32,517 bases of DNA from CAZONC01 sp964581305 (GTDB lineage: Archaea; Aenigmatarchaeota; Aenigmatarchaeia; CG10238-14; SCSR01). Position 1 is the stretch's first letter; every line of letters begins with the position of its first letter. The notes beneath the pieces were generated by a model that searched no databases, was not told the DNA's origin, and saw nothing but the letters and a program-made list of their open reading frames with translations. The position numbers and the translations under genes were made by a program. This document shows positions 15,817 to 23,221 of the stretch, piece by piece. The stretch lies in contig CAZONC010000005.1 in assembly GCA_964581305.1 (NCBI GenBank), forward strand, positions 1 through 32,517, in the 5' to 3' direction.

Positions 15817-16929
15817 TTGAAAGGCCAAACACGAATCGATGAATTTGCATTCATTTTACTTGCCGGCGTAGTTCTGATGATAATTCTGTTGTTGGCTTGG
15901 GGTGCACCACCAACACCAATTATCAGTGTAGAACCAACATCTATAGCAGCTTCTATTGCAAATGGTACAAGTAAAATTTTTTACATAAACATAACTGGAA
16001 CAGCAACAAATGTATTTTTATCAGGAAGAGGAGCGATAGCTAATTGGATATCCTTTGACAAAAACAATTTTAATCTTACAGGAACAGTAACAGTCCGCAC
16101 AATTATTACAGCACCTTCATCTGCAAATGGCACATACAGCGGAAGTATAGTAATAAATTACAATGGAGAAAATTTAACAATACCAGTTACAATTAATGTT
16201 GCTACTGCACAACTATTGTTAAATTCACGGGCAATTAATTTAGGTAATTTTTCAATTAGTTATACCAATTTATCAAGAGTTCTAGATTCGAGAGATAATG
16301 TAGAGATATCTAGAAGTTATTTATCAGAATGGTATTTAACACTGACTGGACAGATTGATGAATCTAAACTTCCGCTTGTGAAAAATGGAAAAATAAGTCT
16401 TGTAATTGATGCCACAAATAGTTACGGACCACTAATGGTTTTTGTTAATGATGTTGAAGTGTTTAATAAAAAAGTCGGTCCAGGTTTTGTAGAGATACCC
16501 ATCTCACCACAGCTAATTAAAAGTTCTAATATAGTTAAAGTTGTAGCTGGAACACCCGGTCTAAGATTTTGGGCAAGCACAGTATATCGAATTCGATCTA
16601 TAAATTTCAGTGTGAGTTTTGAAGGCGCAGTTGCAAAAGAAATTTCATTTTCACTTAATAAATCAGAAATAGATAATTTTGATCATTTCCAGCTATTATT
16701 TAGGCTTGTAAATTGCATGTTACCACCCAGCGAACTTTTTATTGAAATAAATGATCAAATAGTTTTTGCACAAAGGCCGCCTCTCACTTTCTTTAATGAA
16801 ACATTTAGGAAAGATGTGCTTGGTAATAAACTATATCTAGGTGAAAACAATACAATTCGATTTTCTTTTGAAAAAGAGGGTTATTGTGAAATGGCAAATG
16901 CACTTTTAATTGTGTTTTATAGCTCCTAG
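15817..16929 (+). CDS. surface protein with class III (pilin-like) signal and Ig-like domains
   Basis: 370 residues from a TTG start in a leaderless-type position. The N-terminus MKGQTRIDEF plus about 20 hydrophobic residues fits a prepilin-type signal: Lys-Gly cleavage site, Gln at +1 and Asp at +5. Residues about 38-130 form an Ig/BACON-like beta domain (ISVEPTSIAAS, WISFDKNNFNLTG, NGTYSGSIVINYNG, IPVTINVA). The rest is beta-rich with many sequons and only two Cys. Probably an archaeal pilus or surface-layer accessory; no assembly machinery is visible. Its last 4 bp overlap the convergent DUF63 gene. Confidence 0.65.
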   Translation: MKGQTRIDEFAFILLAGVVLMIILLLAWGAPPTPIISVEPTSIAASIANGTSKIFYINITGTATNVFLSGRGAIANWISFDKNNFNLTGTVTVRTIITAPSSANGTYSGSIVINYNGENLTIPVTINVATAQLLLNSRAINLGNFSISYTNLSRVLDSRDNVEISRSYLSEWYLTLTGQIDESKLPLVKNGKISLVIDATNSYGPLMVFVNDVEVFNKKVGPGFVEIPISPQLIKSSNIVKVVAGTPGLRFWASTVYRIRSINFSVSFEGAVAKEISFSLNKSEIDNFDHFQLLFRLVNCMLPPSELFIEINDQIVFAQRPPLTFFNETFRKDVLGNKLYLGENNTIRFSFEKEGYCEMANALLIVFYSS

Positions 16930-17678
16930 ACATGACAAAGAATTCTAAGTAAATCGCGGCTGGCAGTTGCACAGCCAAACAAGCCTATTGCCAATTTAAG
17001 GAAATTGACCAACTGTTTTTCTTTTATATGTCTGTCAATCAATATCAGAATAAAAACAATCACTATCAACTTTAATGGAATAAATGCGAATGGAAATGAT
17101 CTCTGGATTACAAATGATGGTAAAATATGCTGTTCAGCATAGCCGAAAAAATGAATTGCAACAAATGTGGTATTTGCATCGAAGAGGTGGATTAAACTTA
17201 CAAGTTTATTTTCTAAAGTCCATCTTATTAGCATAAAAATCATTGTCCATGGTGCAAAAAAAGCCAAAACAAACAACAAACCATTTGCATTTGTAATGGA
17301 AAGAAAAGGTAGGGAAAAAGAAATGAGGAAAATTCCGATAAGAAAAGAAATTTTATAATAAGGTATTTTTTTCAATTTTTCAATTGTTCGAGCAAAAAAC
17401 AATACAGAAAGAAATATAAAATATGAAATTAGAGCAACACCAGGTGTGGAAAATAAAAAACCATTAATTATTTTCGCATCAGAAAGAACTCTAACTATGC
17501 CACTGAAAATCACAAAAGGAACGATTGCAATAGCAAATCTATCATCAATTTTTATTTTTGCTTTTTTCACAATTTTATAAGTTAAGATAGCGAAAAATGC
17601 AAAAGCAAAGCCGTAAAGAAGTGTTTTTTGAATATTATATCCTTCTGCAAAAAGAAAATCGAAAATATTCACGTTCAT
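16926..17678 (-). CDS. DUF63 family membrane protein
   Basis: 250 residues with about seven hydrophobic helices. Family-like features: YNIQKTLLYGFAFAFFAIL, DDRFAIAIVPFVIFSGIVRVLSDA and FSTPGVALISYFIF. DUF63 is a widespread archaeal integral membrane family without an assigned activity. Ends in the convergent overlap with the surface-protein gene; divergent from the lipoprotein gene by 27 bp. Confidence 0.75.
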   Translation of the reverse strand: MNVNIFDFLFAEGYNIQKTLLYGFAFAFFAILTYKIVKKAKIKIDDRFAIAIVPFVIFSGIVRVLSDAKIINGFLFSTPGVALISYFIFLSVLFFARTIEKLKKIPYYKISFLIGIFLISFSLPFLSITNANGLLFVLAFFAPWTMIFMLIRWTLENKLVSLIHLFDANTTFVAIHFFGYAEQHILPSFVIQRSFPFAFIPLKLIVIVFILILIDRHIKEKQLVNFLKLAIGLFGCATASRDLLRILCHV

Positions 17679-17705
17679 AAATAATAATTTGTTTAAATTT
17701 ATATT

Positions 17706-18626
17706 ATGAGAAAATTGGAGTTGACTTTAATCTTTCTTTGTGTTATATTTTTTGTAGCAGGTTGTATAAGACAACAACCATCAACAGTAGAATATAAAGA
17801 ATATAAGAATGATATAATTACAGCCGAAGGAATTAGTGTTTCTAATCTCAGACCATATGCCGGCTCACAAATTACTTTTGAGGGCGAAATAAAAAATAAT
17901 GGAGATAAAATGTTGGATGTGGAAACAATGTTTTTTAATATTCAGGCAATTGAGAATATAAATATTACTTATTGTGATGAACCGGCTGAAAAAAAAGTTA
18001 CTATTAATTCGATTGGATGTATTTTTAAGAATGTGGAACCATTTGAAACACGACGCATAATATTGAATGGAACAACATTTCCAAATATAATTTCACCCAT
18101 GAGTTTTAGCATTTCCTATTCCATTAGATACAATGTAACAGGATACAGAATTGCAACAATTCCTATAATAGATGAAACAACACGCAAAACACCTCTATCA
18201 TCATTTACACTTAGTAAACCAAGCATCGGTCCATTAGTTTTAAATATTGACACCCCAATTTCACGAGAAAGAAAGGTTGGTGAAAAGATTATAAAGGAAA
18301 GTTGGGCAATTAAAGATCAACCATTCGAAGTGAAATTTAGTTTTGAGGATGTGGTTGGAAAAGGCATTGCTACTATATATAATCTGAGAATAAATATGAC
18401 AGATCTTATGGTATATGATCCATCTTTGTGTGATTTTAATGTGAGTGGTGACCAGCTAATACTAAATAAAGACATAAGAGTAGCTGGAAAATCAGAGACA
18501 TTTATGTGTTATTTTATATCAAAAGATATGACAAAACCGGAGGTTTCGGCAATTATATCTGCAGAATTTAATTATACATATGAGTTTGGCGGTTCTCAGT
18601 CTTTTACAATACTACCAAAGCCCTAA
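17706..18626 (+). CDS. lipoprotein with beta-domains, paralogue of next gene
   Basis: 306 residues. Signal peptide with the lipobox FFVAGC and then IRQQPSTVEY, so the mature protein is probably lipid-anchored at Cys20 on the outer face of the membrane. The remainder is beta-rich, with a segment about 45-80 (YAGSQITFEGEIKNNGDKML) like a CARDB-type adhesion domain, and a second half with FEVKFSFEDVVGKG. The next gene shares the signal (AGCIRQ) and the domain plan. The role is unknown; envelope scaffold or binding protein inferred. Confidence 0.68.
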   Translation: MRKLELTLIFLCVIFFVAGCIRQQPSTVEYKEYKNDIITAEGISVSNLRPYAGSQITFEGEIKNNGDKMLDVETMFFNIQAIENINITYCDEPAEKKVTINSIGCIFKNVEPFETRRIILNGTTFPNIISPMSFSISYSIRYNVTGYRIATIPIIDETTRKTPLSSFTLSKPSIGPLVLNIDTPISRERKVGEKIIKESWAIKDQPFEVKFSFEDVVGKGIATIYNLRINMTDLMVYDPSLCDFNVSGDQLILNKDIRVAGKSETFMCYFISKDMTKPEVSAIISAEFNYTYEFGGSQSFTILPKP

Positions 18627-18664
18627 TACTTAAATCTATTTTTATATAATTTATTAAAGAGAGA

Positions 18665-19546
18665 ATGAATAAATATCTGCCAATAATTTTGTTGGTAAGC
18701 ATAATATTTGTAGCAGGTTGCATAAGGCAAGAAAGACCTCCAACAGTAACAAGATATGGCGTAATTATCAAAAGCTTTATGCCAGAACTTACACGTATTT
18801 ATTCCGGCGATAGTGTAACTTTTACTCTTGTTGTGGAAAATGTAGGTGAAGCGGATGCAAAAAATGTAACTGCCATGCTTTTTGGATTGGGTAAGGATTG
18901 GTCAGGTGACATTAATACCAGTAAAGCAAAACAAAATATAGGTGAATTGTCAAAGGCACAGCCTGACCGAAAAATACCTGGTGGAACAGCACAGATACAA
19001 TGGGATGTTACATCGCCGTCCAATTTACCAGTTGATATGACTTATACAGCCAAAGTGCGGGTTGAGTATAATTATGATACTACAGCTGTTGGAGTGCTAA
19101 GAGTTTATAATGATACGTATTTAAAAACACTTCCTGTTTCAGAAGCAGAAAGAATAAAAGCAAGTTCTGGTATTGAAAGTTTTAATGTTACAAGTGCACC
19201 TTTATCAATTTCATTGGTTGGTGCAACCACACCATTTATCTATAGGACAGTAAATCAAAATGCGTCAGTTGTTATACAAATTGCGAATATCGGCGAAGGT
19301 GCACCATATCTTAGTGCGCCAGGTGATCTAAATATAAAAATTCTTAAACTAACTGTTAACAATGCCAATTGCACTAATTCTGTGGAACCTGTACAAAGAA
19401 TTCCAAAAAGTGGGACAAAGTCTATAACATGTCAATTTACACTACCCCGTACAGAACATTTCACGACAATTCCTATAGAAATTAAAATTAATTACAATTA
19501 TTATGTTGATGCTTCTGCAGGCATAACGGTTTTAAAAGCAGACTAA
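18665..19546 (+). CDS. lipoprotein with CARDB-like domain, paralogue of previous gene
   Basis: 293 residues. Signal with lipobox IFVAGC followed by IRQERPPTV, close to the previous protein (IRQQPSTV), so the pair is probably a tandem duplication. A CARDB-like domain is suggested by YSGDSVTFTLVVENVGEADA and NVTAMLFGLG; a second beta domain follows (SVVIQIANIGEGAPY, GTKSITCQFTLPR). The gap of 38 bp contains an AT-rich stretch that may be its own promoter. Function unknown. Confidence 0.68.
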   Translation: MNKYLPIILLVSIIFVAGCIRQERPPTVTRYGVIIKSFMPELTRIYSGDSVTFTLVVENVGEADAKNVTAMLFGLGKDWSGDINTSKAKQNIGELSKAQPDRKIPGGTAQIQWDVTSPSNLPVDMTYTAKVRVEYNYDTTAVGVLRVYNDTYLKTLPVSEAERIKASSGIESFNVTSAPLSISLVGATTPFIYRTVNQNASVVIQIANIGEGAPYLSAPGDLNIKILKLTVNNANCTNSVEPVQRIPKSGTKSITCQFTLPRTEHFTTIPIEIKINYNYYVDASAGITVLKAD

Positions 19547-19567
19547 TTCTTAATGGGCCCGCGGGGA

Positions 19568-19583
19568 ATTTCAGCTTTTAGCT
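19568..19583 (-). other. tRNA-Lys intron 2, 16 nt at 59/60 in the T-loop
   Basis: Reads AGCTAAAAGCTGAAAT. Predicted BHB: outer T-stem CGGGG/CCCCG, central 4-bp helix TTCA/TGAA, 3-nt bulges AA|A and AT|T, inner helix GCT/AGC with an AAA loop. Cutting after the second bulge base on each side gives exactly the T-loop TTCAAAT. Confidence 0.92.
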
Positions 19584-19612
19584 TTTGAACCCCGGACCAA
19601 CTGGTTAAGAGC

Positions 19613-19625
19613 ATCAACCTTTTGT
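19613..19625 (-). other. tRNA-Lys intron 1, 13 nt at 30/31
   Basis: Reads ACAAAAGGTTGAT. Predicted BHB: outer helix AGAG/CTCT, central 4-bp helix CAGC/GTTG (one G-T), bulges TG|A and AT|G, each cut after the second base. Cutting there restores G31, which pairs with C39. Confidence 0.88.
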
Positions 19626-19661
19626 CAGCTGCTCTACCATGCTGAGCTACGGGCCCATATG

Positions 19662-19732
19662 TGGGCCTGAGGAGAATTGAACTCCTTTCTCCGCTGTGTG
19701 AGAGCGGCGTCCTACCGTTAGACTACAGGCCC
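19662..19732 (-). tRNA. tRNA-Val (CAC)
   Basis: Intronless, 71 nt. Acceptor GGGCCTG/CAGGCCC, D-arm GTCT...GGAC, anticodon stem CCGCT/AGCGG with loop CTCACAC (anticodon CAC), T-arm AGGAG-TTCAATT-CTCCT, discriminator A. Five bases separate it from tRNA-Lys, so the two are probably one transcript. Confidence 0.95.
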
Positions 19733-19779
19733 ACATTTTTATATCTTGTCCTAGATAATTTTAAATTTTTTTCATAATA

Positions 19780-19924
19780 ATGGAAAAATTTGAAAAATGG
19801 TTAAAAGAAAAATATAACTTAGTAATAAAAGAAGGGGATTGAGCAATTAACTTTTGAAAGGATTTCAGAAGATATATCTGTTGCAGCAACTTGCTTATAC
19901 AGAAACTATTATGCTATCATTTAA
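19780..19924 (+). pseudogene. short frameshifted reading frame, possible gene relic
   Basis: ATG 19780 opens a 20-codon frame (MEKFEKWLKEKYNLVIKEGD) stopped by TGA 19840. If one G of the GGGG at 19834-19837 were absent, it would continue as IEQLTFERISEDISVAATC and on for 12 more residues to a stop at 19922. The product would be about 47 residues, charged N-terminally. No family recognised. It could also be chance coding in AT-rich DNA. The rest of this 190-bp stretch shows nothing else. Confidence 0.25.
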
Positions 19925-21174
19925 AACTCGTTCAAACTCTTTTGAAAATTTTTCCGTTTAGAGATTGCCTTTTCATCAAAAATAGGGCGTCCATACACAC
20001 CATCTGCTCCAGGTTCATATTTCACTTTACCTTCTCTAACTTTAATTATCGCATCTGCAATTTTCTCATTTGTAACTTTAAGCAGCTCTTCCTTAGGAAC
20101 ATTAAGCAAAACATTTAGCTCGTTTCCAAAAACTTCTATTAGCTTATCATGCTCCTGCAAAACTTTTTTTGAATAAAGTTGCCCACCACCCCATGCAAAA
20201 GAAATTATTTCATAAAGAGGAAGTAGTGTTTTAAATGGTATAGCATCTTTTGGAACAAAACCTTCTGGCCGATCAGCTAGTTCCTCCACCCTTTGTAGCA
20301 CACCAATCGTTAATCTTTTTCCACATTTTGGACATATGTTACCTCTTTTTATAGCTTCTTTCGGACTTAAAAAAACACCACACATCCTATGGCCAGTAAA
20401 ATGATATTTTCCATAATTTGGATCGACCTCTATAGTATACAAAAATTTTCTTCTATCTTTATTTTTAATCGCATTCACAATTTCCCAATATGTTATTTTT
20501 TTTAAATCAAAAACATTTGCTTCTCGCCCAAGCCGCCAAGGATTTGGCGAATGGCTATCACTATTGCTTACCAATGTAAATTTATCCAATGCCGATAACC
20601 GCCAATTCATTGGCGGATCACTTGATAAGCCCGTTTCCAGTGAAAAAATGTATTTTGTACAATCTTGATAGCACTCTTCCACTGAATTAAAGCCAGATTT
20701 TGAGCCAAAAAGTGAAAACCATGGTGTCCATATATGTGCAGCTGTTATCATTATATCTTTTGATATATCCATTATTTTTTCCACAAGATCTGGCGCAGAT
20801 AAAGTTAGCGTTGGTCTACCATCAGCCTTAAGATTACCATATTTTGATAAAACATCATTGACTTGTTTTGCAATTTCTAAAGAAGGAACATGGATTATAT
20901 GATGAATTTTTCTTATTTTTTCATTATACAAAAAAACTGTGCTAACTTCGGTTGTTAACATAAAAAAAATGTTCTCATATTTATATAGGCCGCTTTCCTC
21001 TATCGGTTCAAGTTTTTTTTCCAATTCTTTTAGCCACAACGGATGACTAAAGTCACCAGTTCCAACTATATTCAGTCCCTTAATTTTTGCACCCTCTGCT
21101 ATACCTTTTAAATCCATTTGTGTACTTGTTGCACGAGAATATTTTGAATGTATATGAAAATCAGCAACAATCAT
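19921..21174 (-). CDS. endonuclease Q (PHP-family DNA repair nuclease)
   Basis: 417 residues from ATG 21174, the length of Thermococcales EndoQ. The PHP metal site is intact: DFHIHS (His7, His9), GTGDFSHP, TTEVS, HHIIHVPS, TAAHIWTPW and SNSDSHSPNPWRLGRE. A zinc-binding module follows (His262, Cys265, Cys281, Cys284), with His in place of the first Cys of the usual Cys4 site. EndoQ nicks DNA 5' to uracil, hypoxanthine, xanthine or abasic sites. It is the last gene of a tight operon (Lon-like, M50-like, DUF457-like, EndoQ) with 5-9 bp spacing. Confidence 0.88.
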   Translation of the reverse strand: MIVADFHIHSKYSRATSTQMDLKGIAEGAKIKGLNIVGTGDFSHPLWLKELEKKLEPIEESGLYKYENIFFMLTTEVSTVFLYNEKIRKIHHIIHVPSLEIAKQVNDVLSKYGNLKADGRPTLTLSAPDLVEKIMDISKDIMITAAHIWTPWFSLFGSKSGFNSVEECYQDCTKYIFSLETGLSSDPPMNWRLSALDKFTLVSNSDSHSPNPWRLGREANVFDLKKITYWEIVNAIKNKDRRKFLYTIEVDPNYGKYHFTGHRMCGVFLSPKEAIKRGNICPKCGKRLTIGVLQRVEELADRPEGFVPKDAIPFKTLLPLYEIISFAWGGGQLYSKKVLQEHDKLIEVFGNELNVLLNVPKEELLKVTNEKIADAIIKVREGKVKYEPGADGVYGRPIFDEKAISKRKNFQKSLNEF

Positions 21175-21179
21175 ATTCC

Positions 21180-21584
21180 TCAAATTCTCCAGTGCCCACA
21201 TTTTTTAATCATAAAAATATCAGTTAATAGATCGAGAAGCAAATGAGAAAAAAATAGTAAAAGAAAAATACCTAAGTAAAAGTTATATATAAAACCAAAT
21301 GGAATTGAAATACCGATCAATAACATTGTCAACCATGTATGGAAAAAAAGAAAAGTTCTTCTATGATTAGTTCGATCACCGATGCAATATTTGAAAAGTC
21401 TGACATAGCTTCGATAATATTTTTTAAATACCAAATGATCTATGTCTGGAAAGAATGCTCCAATAAAAATTGCTGGCATCAATTTAATAATATCAACATT
21501 CGGGCTTATGTAAATAATAATTACTGCTATAAGACATGGTAATAATATATGTGATATATCGTGAAGAAAAATCCCTCTTTTCAT
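21180..21584 (-). CDS. DUF457/YdjM-like membrane-bound metal-dependent hydrolase
   Basis: 134 residues from ATG 21584 (a GTG at 21593 would abut the upstream stop). Hydrophobic helices alternate with the family's metal-site motifs: FLHDISH, GAFFPDIDH, NHRRTFLFFHTW and FFSHLLLDLLTD. These His/Asp residues are the probable metal ligands. The family is related to membrane phospholipase-like hydrolases; the substrate is unknown. Short spacing to both neighbours shows it belongs to the EndoQ operon. Confidence 0.72.
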   Translation of the reverse strand: MKRGIFLHDISHILLPCLIAVIIIYISPNVDIIKLMPAIFIGAFFPDIDHLVFKKYYRSYVRLFKYCIGDRTNHRRTFLFFHTWLTMLLIGISIPFGFIYNFYLGIFLLLFFSHLLLDLLTDIFMIKKCGHWRI

Positions 21585-21593
21585 AATTACCAC

Positions 21594-22151
21594 TTATACA
21601 ATAAAAATAAGAACAAATGAAATTATAAATAGAAAAAGCCAAAACCACATTTTCCACATAAGTATTTTGCTACCATCCAAAGGAGGAATGGGGAAAAGAT
21701 TGTAAAAAGCAAGACAGATATTTGCTAAATAAATATGAATAAAAGGTCCTTGCAAAATCCTAGCAATTACGGCTAAAAGCAAATTTGTGCATATACCTGC
21801 CGCAGCAATAATTCCTATTTCATCAGTAGAAATTTCTTTTTTATATTTCCATCTACTAAATCGATATGGCAAAATTACAGAAGCACCTATTCCAGCAAAT
21901 TTTATTACACCACCAGTTAATATTCCAAGTATTATTGCAACTATCAAACCAAGTGGCCAGATTCTATAGGAAATGGCATAACCAAACTTTTTTGCAAAAA
22001 ACTGGTGGGAAAAATTTGATAGTGTAAATGAAAAAATGAGAATAAAAAGAAATAGAGGGAAAAGTCGGAATGATGGATATGAAAATAGAAGGGATAGCAC
22101 TAAAATAGCAATAATCATTTCTCTATTTTTAAGAAATTGTAGGATCTGCAT
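21594..22151 (-). CDS. M50 (site-2 protease)-like membrane protein with degenerate active site
   Basis: 185 residues with about five membrane helices. The family's third motif is intact (AFYNLFPIPPLDGSKIL: N-x-x-P...LDG). The HExxH position reads SNFSH in LSNFSHQFFAKKFG, so the first His and the catalytic Glu are lost while the second His and the A-x-x-x-G ending remain. Zinc proteolysis is therefore unlikely; it may be a pseudoprotease that binds transmembrane helices. It follows the Lon-like protease gene by 7 bp, so a joint role at the membrane is plausible. Confidence 0.75.
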   Translation of the reverse strand: MQILQFLKNREMIIAILVLSLLFSYPSFRLFPLFLFILIFSFTLSNFSHQFFAKKFGYAISYRIWPLGLIVAIILGILTGGVIKFAGIGASVILPYRFSRWKYKKEISTDEIGIIAAAGICTNLLLAVIARILQGPFIHIYLANICLAFYNLFPIPPLDGSKILMWKMWFWLFLFIISFVLIFIV

Positions 22152-22158
22152 GATTAAA

Positions 22159-22890
22159 TTATGGGAAAAAATATTTTAATACTTCTTCTATTTTTGCCAC
22201 TTCCACAACTTTAATTCCTATTTCTTCACTTATTTCAATTTTTTCTGGAATAACCTCAATTTCACAGTAGGTTGTCTTTATTGGTCCATAACCATATTCC
22301 TTACAATTTTTAATTTGTTTATATCGAGTTTCTGTACCCTGTCCAGCAGGAACTAAGATCATTTTCATTCCTGCCTCTTTTGCAGCCTTAGCTTTTGCAG
22401 CAATTTCACCAACAGCGCCTATGCTTCCATCTAGATTTATCGTTCCAGTTATCGTGATATTTGGGTTCAATGTTTTATTTTCTAGTGCAGCAATAGTTGC
22501 TACAGTTAGCGCAGCACCTGCAGAAGGACCACCTATTATGGAGGCATTTGTTTTGATTGAATATATTAAATCAATATTTGAAAGGTCCATTTTTACTATT
22601 TTCTTTGCCACATCTCTAGCAGTCTGTATAGAGTTCTGTGTATCTATCCAAAAAAGAAGCTGATTTATATCAACCAGAACCCTTCCTTCACCACCTCTAG
22701 CCCCAACCATTAGCGTAACCATTACCCCGTTTCCATTTTCATCAACCGCAGGAACTTTTATTACTGCAGTAGAAAAATTTCTTTTTTCTATTACAATTTT
22801 TGGGTGACTAAGCTCTTTGTAAGTGAAAAATATGGCAAAAATGAAGGCTATCTGAAAAACTAAAACCAGCTTCCACAATCCTTTTTTCAT
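22159..22890 (-). CDS. membrane-anchored Lon-like serine protease (S16 fold, COG1750 type)
   Basis: 243 residues: an N-terminal signal/anchor helix (about 5-23) and a Lon proteolytic domain. The catalytic dyad is Ser123 in GGPSAGAAL and Lys166 in GEIAAKAKAA; the 43-residue spacing equals that of E. coli Lon (Ser679-Lys722). There is no AAA+ domain, so it acts without ATP, probably outside the membrane. First gene of the operon with the M50-like, DUF457-like and EndoQ genes. Its start lies 30 bp beyond the 3' end of the SRP RNA. Confidence 0.87.
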   Translation of the reverse strand: MKKGLWKLVLVFQIAFIFAIFFTYKELSHPKIVIEKRNFSTAVIKVPAVDENGNGVMVTLMVGARGGEGRVLVDINQLLFWIDTQNSIQTARDVAKKIVKMDLSNIDLIYSIKTNASIIGGPSAGAALTVATIAALENKTLNPNITITGTINLDGSIGAVGEIAAKAKAAKEAGMKMILVPAGQGTETRYKQIKNCKEYGYGPIKTTYCEIEVIPEKIEISEEIGIKVVEVAKIEEVLKYFFP

Positions 22891-22904
22891 AATTTTTAAT
22901 TAAT

Positions 22905-22919
22905 TTTAAAAATTAAAAA
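22905..22919 (-). terminator. T-rich terminator of SRP RNA
   Basis: Minus-strand CTTTTTAATTTTTAA directly after the SRP RNA terminal helix. Typical of archaeal termination; predicted only. Confidence 0.4.
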
Positions 22920-23196
22920 GCAGGGGGAACGTCCAAGATTGATATGATGCACACACTAACTTAACCCAAATTTCCTTCTCCATCCTGCTTCTCACAAGCG
23001 TCAATAAATTTAGCTTAGGGCTGCTTCCTTCCGGACCTGACCCGGTTCGCTAAATTATTGACCAAGTGAGGCAGGACTTCCCAGTCGGAAATTTGGCATT
23101 AGTGTATGCACCATACCGCTCAAGGACATTCGGTTCGGCCATAAAGACCATTTGCCGATATAGGCGAGGCCTAGCCGCCCAGACCTATCCCCCTGC
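22920..23196 (-). ncRNA. signal recognition particle RNA (7S type)
   Basis: About 277 nt. The terminal helix pairs GCAGGGGG with CCCCCTGC. The helix-8 signature GGTCAGGTCCGGAAGGAAGC, with its GGAA-type loop and the A-rich asymmetric loop that binds SRP54, is at 23020-23042. A long internal helix pairs AATTTAGCG... with ...CTAAATT around it, and GCATACACTAA with TTAGTGTGTGC further out. It guides secretory proteins, including the many surface proteins here, to the membrane. A T-run (CTTTTTAATTTT) follows the 3' end. Ends are good to a few bases. Confidence 0.9.
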
Positions 23197-23221
23197 AGAA
23201 AGAAATTAGGAAAAACTTAAT

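Larger units (their letters stand above)
19554..19656 (-). tRNA. tRNA-Lys (CTT) with two small introns
   Basis: 103 nt precursor. Acceptor GGGCCCG/CGGGCCC, discriminator A; D-arm GCTC...GAGC. After removal of 13 nt (position 30/31) and 16 nt (59/60) the tRNA is 74 nt with a perfect anticodon stem GCTGG/CCAGT (one G-T), loop CTCTTAA (anticodon CTT), variable TGGTC and T-arm CGGGG-TTCAAAT-CCCCG. Without removal, neither the anticodon stem nor the 7-nt T-loop exists. CCA is not encoded. Confidence 0.93.

Noticed and set aside
15770..15850. Upstream Met for Pelota adding 27 residues.
   Set aside because: It would overlap the divergent gene's start and precedes the conserved MKVISFDPERY beginning.
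19568..19583. T-loop insert of tRNA-Lys as a sequencing or assembly error.
   Set aside because: The insert folds as an exact BHB and its removal by the usual cut rule gives a perfect T-loop, which is improbable for an error.
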